Assembly (NCBI RefSeq): GCF_904849725.1
Contig: NC_058521.1
Span: 337,698,638 to 337,762,637 of the forward strand
From: Hordeum vulgare subsp. vulgare
Lineage: Eukaryota; Streptophyta; Magnoliopsida; Poales; Poaceae
DNA length: 64,000 bases
Direction of reading: 5' to 3'
The stretch's first letter is position 1. Every line of letters begins with the position of its first letter. This document shows, piece after piece, positions 55,792 through 64,000 of the stretch. The notes under the pieces are model-generated. The model saw only the letters and a list, made by a program, of their open reading frames with translations. It made no database searches and was not told the origin of the DNA. A program made the translations under genes and the position numbers.

Positions 55792-58700
55792 CCGATAGTA
55801 GCCTCGGGCCCAGACCACACTTGCGGCTGTGATATTGGTTGGGCTAGGCCCAAAAATAGTGCACAAGCATGCGCGGCCGCAATTCCATGTGGTTATCATG
55901 GTTTTTACTCGCTTCCCACTACGCGCATTGACTACAGTCGTGGGAGTGGTGGAGCGAGGCAATTGCTTCGAGGAGTGGCATCTAGAAAGCCATGCGTGCT
56001 GAGCGAGGGGAGACAACCCTTGCGTTTTCCGTCAGTGTAGAAACAGAGGTTTCCGCAAGCCTGCTGCTCACCCCAGTCGCATTAACTCTATTTTATTGGC
56101 CCCATCTACTTGACAACACAGAGCCACAGGGTCTCATTTCTCGTCTTCTTCCACTACCGCTGGTCTGGCAGAGAGGTCCAAGAAGGTGAGCAGTGTCGAG
56201 GCCGATGGGGAATAAGTGCGTCCTCCTCTTCCCCTTAGTGCAGACAGCAAGCAACCTCGTCTCGAGGGCAACCAAAGCGCACTCGGCACAAGTGGTGATT
56301 CTAGGAGATTCCAAGCCCGCCGCTGAGAAGTATCCATTCATCACGGGTACAATTACGATGGTTTCGTTCCCCCCTTATCTGGTTTCTTCGTAGATCTCAT
56401 GTTGCCTATGACTTGTGACTGTTGGATTTCACGTCGAACACGGTGACCAACATGTCTGTTTTCGCACATTTGTGCGAAAACTTCATAGGAATAGTCCCAA
56501 CATTTCCATATTCCACCATTTAATCATTCCGTGCATTGAGTGCGAGGATGCTCACTTCGGCAGCATCGCATGGATCCCTTGTGCCGCCCACAAGGAAGTG
56601 TACCGCATCGGCAACCAGCACATCAAGTGGGGAGAATGGCAGGCGGACTGTTGATACATCTCCGACAAGGAGCCCCCATCCTTCACCAAGGTCCATAATT
56701 TGAAACTCGTCTAGAAGGATGAATAGAGTGCCCTTGCCCCACACGACATGAAGGTGGAGTTCACCATCGCTCGAATGCTCCGGCTAATGACTGTCGGGCT
56801 CACCATAGAGATGGTGGGCTTTGATTTCCTCGCCCGGTGCATTGCTCCCCTCGAGGAAAGGGATCGTTACGCCTGACAGTATGTTGGTCCTGACAACATC
56901 ATTAGGTTGCGTCCTCAGCTTGTTGTCAACGTGATCTACTAGCATCTTGTCTCCCTTTCGCCATCAGCTCTTCCACTTAGACGACAACTTCATACTATCG
57001 CGGCTTGTCATCCCGCTATGCAACAACTCCCGCAAAGATGTAATAGTAGCGATGATGCTGGTGGGTAACACGCACGGGGAGGACACAACATGTTTGGCCC
57101 ATATGAATGAGGTGGTGTAGGCGTGGTTTGACTACCTAATGGAGGCACGTATTTGGGATGAAGGGTCGATGATCCGTGCCACCATTGAAGCAAAAATCGA
57201 GTTATTTGGGCGATGTGTCGCGGAAGCACCCTTGAGATGGGTGGCAACAGCCCGAGGTATACCGCGCTCGATGAAGAAGAAGAGTAGGGGGAGGGCAACC
57301 ATGAGGAGGGGAGTGACAAGGAGCGGCTGGCACAACGCCAGCAGGAGGAGCTCGTAGACACCGAGGTGGTGCCAGAGCTAGAGCTTTCGGAGCCCCCGGT
57401 TCGTGTTGTTCCCAAGAGAGCACGCGTGTTCTGTCAGGCCAGTACATGGGAGTCTATCTGTCGCATTCCTCCCCCGGAGGTCAAGTTCAAAAGTGAGGAG
57501 GAGGACCCTGCTGCCAATATTCCCCCGCCATGAGGGACTAGGCGGACTGTTGGCGCCTGCCCGGCAAGCGCTTCTAGTCAACCAGAAGGGAGTTCTAGGG
57601 CGCCTACTCCGCCACCAGCCCCCGCTCCCCGCCTGAAGGGGAAGTGGGACTTGTCTTCCTTTAGCTCATTGGAAGAGGATGATGACTGAGTGATGTCCCT
57701 TTTAATCCTTCTTTCATCCCCGCTTGGTTTTTCGTTGAATCTTTTTGTTGCAACTACTGCGTACTGCATGGACAAGGAGCCCTCGGCGCAGCGGTTGGCC
57801 GAGAGGCCGAAACCCGCATCCACCATGAGGGAGGCGACAACCTCATTACTAGTGAGGGAGGTCATAGACCTCAGTCCATCGACTAGCCCCCTACGTGAGG
57901 CGACCCCTCCACATCCACCAGTGAATGTAGGTATGCACAACGATGACGCCACCTCCATCCCACTGCAGGTCGAGTCGGAGCACATGGAGGCAGCTCACAA
58001 ACACTCGATCCAAGAGAGGTGTTCTCTAGTATGGGATTCCACCAATGAGCTTGTCCGCACTGTGGATATGCCGGCAGGCGATGTTGCCGTTGGGAAAGCA
58101 ACAACAACAACAAATGTTTTTGGAGAAGAGGATGCCCCTCCTCAACAAGAACCCGTGGGTAAGTACTTCATTGCCAAAATCTTTATTCCTACATTCTTCT
58201 TTTTGTCTTCTTGCAGTTCCTTGAGCCTAAACTTCCTATTGTAGATCTGCCTCCACCTGAACATGCGGTCACTAGCGCTATTGTGGAGGAGATCAGCAAG
58301 GAGGCCTTCGACGAGGCGAGTTGTATTGATGCGGAGGAGGAGGCTCGTCGCGACGCCACCAAGGCAACCAGCAATAAACCCACCGTGGGGCCATGTGTGG
58401 AAGTGTTGACGGGCTTCGAGAGCATTTCTGCTCCATGAGCATTTGGGTGGGCACGTTCATCATGACCGAGGCTGCAAGCGGAACTGCCTTTGGTGCATCA
58501 TGGTCAAATGCGCCACCATCAAGGTGGGTGACTTGCAGTTCTTCGGCTTCCCTAACGATGCGGTTCTCAAGGCCTTCTCCTAGGATGAAGCCGCTGTCGA
58601 CGCCGTTGCCATCGTCGGAGGGGAAGTGATAGTCGACCCTCGTGTTGGAAACGACAAGGCTAAGGATCATGCCACCCTGTCTTTGCTGGCTGAGGGCTTC

Positions 58701-59748
58701 CGGTACCTACAGGTGCATTATGCCAAGCTCTTAGAGAAGTTGGACCACTCATAAGCCCTTCTTGCCACGACGGAAGATAGTTTCTGAGAGCGCCTCGCCG
58801 ACTCGCAAGCCTGGTTCGTCGAGAAACGCAAGTAATTCACCGAGGACCCGGAGGACCTTGCCAAGGATCGAGTCACCTTCATAAACTTGAAGGCCGAGGT
58901 GGAGAAGGTCTTAAGGAAAACATGGACTACCTCGCCAAGACCGAGGCTGAGAATATTGCACGCCAGGTCAACCTTGATGCCCATGAAGAGAAACTTTCCG
59001 CCCAGGAGGAGGCCCTCAAGGATGGACCCGAGAGATGGATCTGGGATCTGGAATAGCAGCATAGAAACGCCCTTGAGGGACAAGCAGTGGACCATGCTGG
59101 CAAACTCAAGGAGGTCGTTGATGCCGCCAAAGCTTCTCATTCCGCCAAGGCCGAGCTAGAAGGCAAAGTACAACAACTAGATCTATGCCTTGCTGCTTCT
59201 GAACAGAAGACCTTCAAGCGGAAGGATGACATCCAGAAGGGGACCTAGGCCTTGGCGGACCTGCAAGTGGGGTTCGCAGACAAGGCCAAGGAGATGGAGG
59301 TTGCCACAGCCATAAATGCTGATCTAAGCACGAGGATGAGCACCCATGAAGGCAATGTGGAGACGCCCAGAGCAAGGAGTACAATTTGCTTGAACAACTC
59401 TAGAACGAGAAGGAGGTCCTTTCTTCTTCAACAAACTCCAAGAGAGTGTTGGGTTTTTCTGGTAACACCCGGGAGATGGGGAGCGCATGACTATCCATCT
59501 TGTTCGGACAACTCGTCAACGTCTTGGTGAAGTATGAAGATGGGAAGGCTAACGAATTCTTCCAGAGTTGCGGTGAACTGTGGCGCGAGGCCCTCCACAA
59601 TGTCGTGCTGAAGGTCACAAATCACAACCCTGGCATTGATCTAATCAAGGCCTTCTCGATATTGTCGAAGGGTTTGAACAACAGCGAACTCGATGCCCTT
59701 GTTGCCCCGATTTTTTATAAGGATGGCTCTATAACTCTTAACAATTAA
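55792..59748 (+). pseudogene. E7 opposite-strand ORF, PF04195-like, copy 2
   Basis: A long decayed coding region lies antisense to E7 pol. From 55990 the order is: low-complexity start, the gypsy-type transposon-like segment (N-M-S-V-F-A-H-L-C-E-N-F at about 56450, W-I-P-C-A-A-H-K at about 56570), a region with M-V-G-F-D-F-L-A-R-C-I at about 56812, an acidic hinge (S-L-E-E-D-D at about 57670), a 184-codon open frame (57690-58244), a possible 58-bp intron (58159-58216), then a long Glu/Lys/Ala-rich coiled-coil region to 59400. A well kept C-terminus (Q-L-V-N-V-L-V-K-Y, F-Q-S-C-G-E-L-W-R) ends at TAA 59746-59748. Function unknown. Confidence 0.6.
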
Positions 59749-60479
59749 CTTTCTATCTCTGTAATGCATGTACGAAAACAAATTGCCGCGTGTTAATGCC
59801 ACAACTTTGTATGCAGTACATTCTATATCTTTGGGATAAATGGCTACACTTCTTTTAATCCCTACTCTTGGTGTTTATGACAGCCAGTGTGCACATCGGT
59901 ACGGCAAAAGCTTGAGGGCGGACCCTTAGCGATCTTCTGGTGATGCTACCTTCATGACGGCCACCTTGTTATCTTTGTCGCGGCTGCTCAGGATGTTGAG
60001 AAGACTCGAAACAAACTGGAGCGCGAATAATTCAAACAACGGCCCTTCGCATGCAGGTTTTCTTGTGCAAGTACATTTTCATGGGGAAAGACCTGAATTT
60101 TGCAGCAAGATTGATAACTTAGCTTTCTTTAGTGGCCTACCTTGCCACAAGGTTTTTGTCCCCACGCGTGTAGGTATCCATAGCATCACTCCCTCTAGAA
60201 GACTTGCACGTGAGGGCCTCATCTCCTTGACAAAAATAAAGAAGAGAAAATAGAGGAGGCTAGGAACCTTGTTGGTTCAATATCCACCTTGTCCATGTGG
60301 TGAGTGACCAAAACATTTTACGCAGAATAAACAATATAAATATGTACTTTGACAAAAGGTTGTGGAATACTTAGCTTTACGGGTTGTATGCACAGGGTCA
60401 TCACTTGGCTTTGTTCAAAGGATTACATGCCCTGTCGCGAGATTTGTACAAAAGTGGTTGCCAGGAGGCCGACAACTGC
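59749..60479. other. E7 spacer between pol end and opposite-strand ORF end
   Basis: Two convergent coding regions meet here. No ORF of note is seen. The stretch tggggacaaaaacc on the minus strand near 60150 and AT-rich sequence near 59760-59860 may hold the terminators of both transcripts, but no canonical polyadenylation site can be assigned. Confidence 0.5.
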
Positions 60480-61430
60480 ACCTTACGGGTAGAACATGCG
60501 AAGATGCTCGATATTCCACAAGTTCTGCACCGGATGTCGTATTGGGTTTCCACACAGACAGCGCCAGGCCTGGTGACTTGTACTACCCGGTAAGGGCATT
60601 CCCACTTCGGCATCAACTTGTTGGATCTCTTTGCGGGCTGAGTCCATCGAAGAACAAGGTTGCCTTTCTCAACGCCCCTCGCACCCAACTTGCGGGTTTG
60701 ATATCGGCACAAGGATTGTTGGGAACAAGTGGCACATAGTGCGGCCTAGAGACGATCTTCCTCAAGAAGCATGGCATCATCTTGTCATATTCGCTCTTGC
60801 TGGTCCTCGTCAAAGGCGTGCAGTTGAGGTGACATGTATGTGATTTCCGTGGGGAGCATAGCTTCTAGTCCGTAGACAAGGGAGAAGGGTGTCTCGCCGG
60901 TTTCTCAATTTGGTGTTGTTCTGATTGACCAAACCACCGCCGACAACTCATTGACCCAGTGCCTTCCATGCTTCTGTAGCTTGTGGAAAGTTCTCGTCTT
61001 GACGCCCCAACACTTTAGTGTCCCGCTCTTTACTTGGTCGTTGCTCCTTGGTGAGCAACCAACACAAAATAGATCTTAACGTTGATGTCTGGACAGTATT
61101 GCATGAAGGTCTTACTGGTGAACTGTGTGATGTTCTGAGTGATGAGCCTGTTGGGTACACCGAAACGGGAGACTATCCCTCTGAGAAACTTGACTGTTGT
61201 GAGTGGTGTTACCTTTCTCACTAGCTCTACCTCAGCCCACTTCATGAACTTGTTGATTGTGATGAACAAGAACTGGAAGCCCCTGGTAGCAGGGGAAAGG
61301 GCTCGACTATGTCTAGCCCCAGAGTGAGAACGGCCAGGATAGTGGTATGGATTGAAGGGTTTGTGTGGCTTGATGTGTTTGCTTGGTGTGGTACTGGCAT
61401 GTTTCACATGTCATCACCACCGCCAAGGAA
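60480..61430 (-). pseudogene. pol: E7 integrase
   Basis: The catalytic core is at 61407-61030, with F-I-T-I-N-K-F-M-K-W-A-E (relatives read A-I-D-K-F) and R-F-G-V-P-N-R-L-I-T-Q-N, where T-D-N is expected; the second catalytic Asp is thus replaced by Gln. The C-terminal region G-N-L-V-L-R-W, K-W-E-C-P-Y and T-R-P-G-A lies at 60690-60565, and the terminal W-N-I-E-H-L-R-type block is at about 60510 in another frame. There are several frameshifts and stops. Confidence 0.78.
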
Positions 61431-61979
61431 TCTTGGAGGGTGGTCGACTAATAGAAACCTTATCACAATGCCTTACCGATAAGGGCTTGCGACGCGTTGT
61501 GGAAGCCAGAAATCCCTTCATGTATCTCCGCCAACAATTGTCGTCATTCCTCTCGGAAAATGCACCTCAATTTCATCCTATTTGGTCTCCTTCTGTACAT
61601 AATTCTTTCTAAAAACAAGTACATACTTGACTGCCAAGCTACTCTTTCGGTTTGCTCTTGATGTTTGGGCAGGTTTTTCGTTTGGAGGAATCGGACGATC
61701 TGTTGTGAACATGCCGGAGCAAGTGGCTCGACAACAAGGACTAAAGGAATTTCTTTTGCAGCGGGAGCGCTGGCTTCTATGGAAAAGGCCACTGGACCCG
61801 TCGGAGTCTGCTGCTCATAGCCAGCTGTTCTGTCGTCCCCGGCAAGCTTCTTGGCATCCACTGGTGGCTCTGCAAGGAAATAGTCGCCGGAGATGACCTT
61901 CCTTTTCTTAGCTCGCTGATCTGATGGCGTGATGGATGGCCAGTGAGTCCGAGTACAAAAGTACCTAGTTCCACATGTG
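61431..61979 (-). pseudogene. pol: E7 linker and integrase zinc region
   Basis: An open frame at 61996-61544 encodes a Pro/Ala/Glu-rich linker of 150 residues, with L-F-L-E-R-I-M-Y-R-R-R near its end. The integrase HHCC module follows at 61530-61400 with E-I-H-E-G and C-E-T-C-Q-Y in shifted frames and stops. Such a long linker between additional RNase H and integrase is usual in Tat elements. Confidence 0.68.
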
Positions 61980-62465
61980 ACTTTTGGGCGGTTCATTTTG
62001 GTAGGTCATCAGCAATGCCGTTCTCCACATGAAGGATGCGCTCCATTTGTAGACCTTCAAAAGGAAACTCCAACTTCCTCATTTCATCGACGGACGATTC
62101 CAACAAAGGACACTAGTAATCCTTGTTCACTTGGCACACAACAAGCTATGAATCCCCTCAGACTATAAGTCTTCTCATGCCAAGGTCGATGGCTATTCAA
62201 AGTCCTGCAAGCAATCCTTCATATTCAGTTGTGTTGTTGGTTGACATCTATCATGGAAAATGCATCTGGTCACGTACTTGAGGTGCTCCCCGGTGGGTGC
62301 GACAAGTAGCACTCTAGCACCAGTGCCTTGCTGTAAAAAAGCCTCATCAAAGTACATTATCCACTCTTGAAGCACTTCCTTGCTGTGAAGGGCTGTTTTT
62401 GGGACTTCCTCATTTAGTGTTGGCGTCCATTCAGCAACGGATTCCGCCAGGGCCTTGCTATGCAT
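61980..62465 (-). pseudogene. pol: E7 additional RNase H
   Basis: The second RNase H-like domain: E-W-I-M-Y-F-D-E-A-F (family: Y-F-D-G-A) with G-T-G-A-R-V-L-L at about 62365-62300, then H-L-K-Y-V-T-R. Downstream parts, including the V-C-Q-V-N-K-D block near 62130, are in another frame with stops. Its presence supports the Tat assignment. Confidence 0.75.
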
Positions 62466-63100
62466 GTTTGTTGTGCTCTAAAAACTTAGATTGAAGATAG
62501 CCAGTTCTAGAGCCCACTTGATAATCCTGTCGGTCGCCTCCAGGTTCCTAACGATGCGCTACAGTGGAAGGTGGGTGACGGTGGTGGTTTTGTGTGCCGA
62601 CGATGTATACTGGCTGTTGCACCACCTTATTTCTTTGCACAACCTATCAGCCGGCCTCCTGCGTCGCATCTATGTTGTCGGTTTCTTGGCTTGTCGCGGA
62701 TGGCCCCGGTTCAATGTTTGTCAGCTTAGGGGTTGTTGCCTCATCTTCCTTAGCTTCCCTCCCCACCACTAGTGGAATGCTAACCACTTGTTTTGTTGCC
62801 GCTAGATACAGAATTAATGGTTCCTTGGGTTTAGGTACGATTAGGATCGACGGAGAGGACATGTATCTCTTCAAATCTTGAAGTGCAGCCTCCACCTCCC
62901 GAGTCCATTTCATAGGACTTGCCTTTTCCAAGATCTTGAAAAATGATAGAGCGCATTCTCCAGACTTGGAGATGAACCCGCTGAGGGCGGTGATGCAACC
63001 CGCTAAGTCGGGTACTTCCTTGATGCGCTCCGGAGCTTTCATTTATTCAATGGCTTCAATCTTGGTGGGGCTTTCTTCTATCCAGCGTTGTGATACAAAT
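62466..63100 (-). pseudogene. pol: E7 RT connection and first RNase H
   Basis: The open frame 63042-62647 carries K-A-P-E-R-I-K-E-V, L-A-G-C-I-T-A-L-S-G-F-I and E-K-A-S-P-M-K-W, then P-L-I-L-Y-L-A-A-T-K-Q-V-V-S, the RNase H strand. The frame ends in a low-complexity segment, and the RNase H C-terminus (62640-62470) is fragmentary. Confidence 0.78.
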
Positions 63101-63784
63101 AACTCGAGGAGCTTTCTAGATGGGACTCCGAACACATACTTCTCGGGGTTGAGCTTGAAGTTGATCATCCAGTTTGTTCGAGGTCTTGAACCTACGTGGC
63201 GTCATCCTTCGTCTTGACCACAATGTCATCGATATATGCTTCCACATTCCTTTGAAACGGTGAACCAAGATTAATCTATACAGTCGTCGCAAAAGTTGAC
63301 CCAAGACTCTTCAGCCCAAATGACATTCACTTAAAGTAGTACATGGCACAAGGAGTGATGAACGTTGTTTACTCTTCATCTTCCATGGCCATGAAATTCT
63401 GGTGGTAACTGGACTAGGCGTCAAGGAAGGACAAATGGTCACAGCCGACGATCAAGTCCACTATCTGGTCAATGCACGACAAGGGAAAGGGGTCATTCAG
63501 ACAAACCTTGTTGACATCAGTGAAGTTGATGCAAAGTTTCCACTTCCCGTTTGCCTTGTGCACTACCAGCGGGTTCACCAACCATGTTGGGTGAATGACT
63601 CCTCTAACCAGGCATGTTCCTTTGAGCTTTTTGATCTATTCTAGAAAGAACTATTGTTCTTCTAGTGCTTTCTTTTGGACCTTCTACTTGACGGGGCGCA
63701 CATGGGGACAAACGGCAAGGTGGTGCTCGGTCACCTCCCTGGCAACTCCGTGGATGTGAGATGGTTGCGAGGCAAACACATCGG
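63101..63784 (-). pseudogene. pol: E7 reverse transcriptase, interrupted by E8
   Basis: Palm motifs are spread over two or three frames: H-P-T-W-L-V-N-P at about 63590, K-L-C-I-N-F-T-D at about 63540, F-L-D-A near 63420, Y-Y-F-K at about 63340, and the active site Y-I-D-D-I-V-V-K at 63215-63236. Numerous stops occur, some of them TAG or TGA at Trp/Gln/Arg positions. At 63785 E8 interrupts the coding region upstream of the RT fingers. Confidence 0.8.
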
Positions 63785-64000
63785 TGATACGTCCCAAACA
63801 TATCTTTAATTTCTGCTTGCTCCATGATCTTTTGGGTGACATTGTTATATGTTTTGCTACACTTTTATATTATTTTACACATATTTGGACTAACCTACTA
63901 ACTGAGTGCACCCAGTGCCAGTTTCTGTCTGTTGATGTCTAGTGTGCAGGGGCTTTTACCCAATTTTTCGAAGCCCGAAAAAATCTAGAAAAATTATATA
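63785..64000 (+). mobile_element. E8: LTR start of another gypsy element (partial)
   Basis: TGATACGTC at 63785 is the same LTR terminus as in E1 and E4 and begins abruptly inside E7 RT. The sequence to the window end is AT-rich and non-coding. The first bases differ from both the E1 and E4 LTRs, so it is another family of the same terminal type. It may be a 5' LTR on plus or a 3' LTR of a plus element; only the border is visible. The 5 bp before it are atcgg. Confidence 0.7.

Larger units (their letters stand above)
48257..57521. repeat. Tandem segmental duplication, unit 2
   Basis: The second direct copy of 39025-48242. It retains parts lost in unit 1 (X LTR promoter half, about 50 bp of E6 gag) and lacks the 337-bp duplication. 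To its right (57522 onward) the E7 ORF continues uninterrupted, showing that the original locus ran E5-X-E6-E7. Confidence 0.9.
54953..63784 (-). mobile_element. E7: Ty3/gypsy Tat-like retrotransposon with opposite-strand ORF
   Basis: Minus strand, from the right: RT (63784 to about 63100), RNase H, additional RNase H, integrase (to about 60480), a spacer, then an ORF on the opposite strand (55990-59748) and the 3' LTR. Gag, the 5' LTR and the start of pol lie beyond E8 and outside the window. The layout resembles maize Grande and related Tat elements, which carry extra ORFs between pol and the 3' LTR, some antisense. It is heavily mutated and older than most neighbours. Confidence 0.78.

Overview
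The window looks like repetitive chromosome sequence from a large-genome grass, most probably a Triticeae cereal (wheat, barley, Aegilops). I infer this from the family resemblance of the proteins and from LTR ends such as TGATACGTC. I find no host gene, rRNA, intact tRNA gene or CRISPR. Almost every base belongs to a nest of LTR retrotransposons, mostly Ty3/gypsy, all carrying stops, frameshifts or deletions. I label them E1-E8 and X. Family names in the entries are recollection; the lineages rest on visible domains.

Layout. 1-3828: E1 (minus strand, Athila-like; gag, tRNA-Asp primer site, one LTR), inserted in the integrase of E2. 3829-9795 and 32904-34018: E2 (minus, Tat-like, with two RNase H domains), split by E3. 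9796-32903: E3 (plus), with very long LTRs (5.1 kb and a truncated 4.7 kb), a tRNA-Met-type primer site, and gag, protease and a cut RT. 16225-26338: E4 (minus, Athila-like, two LTRs, GTCCT target duplication), inside E3's gag. 34019-34304 and 41855-43199: X (plus, copia-like, non-coding here), interrupted by E5. 34305-41849: E5 (minus, chromovirus resembling the CRM clade, CTATA target duplication). 43200-45603: E6 (plus, LTR remnant plus Tat-like gag). From 45604: E7 (minus, Tat-like), with an additional ORF on the opposite strand between its 3' LTR and pol. 63785-64000: the start of E8, inserted in E7's RT.

A segment of about 9.2 kb running from E5's gag through X's LTR, E6 and part of E7 is present twice in tandem (about 39025-48242 and 48257-57521), with 14 bases of unrelated sequence at the junction. 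This explains why E5, X, E6 and E7 pieces recur. From the nesting, the order of events is: E6, then E7 and X; then E5 (in X), followed by the tandem duplication; E2 (in X) at an unresolved time; E1 and E3 in E2; E4 in E3; E8 in E7.

The strongest leads beyond annotation are inside E3's giant LTR. One is a phase-compatible two-exon small ORF with a GC-AG intron, which would leave a complete short transcript unit within the LTR. The other is a tandem pair of tRNA-like modules with A box, B box and T run. Candidate splice sites also suggest that E3's gag mRNA could lose a 5.3-kb leader intron starting in the LTR.
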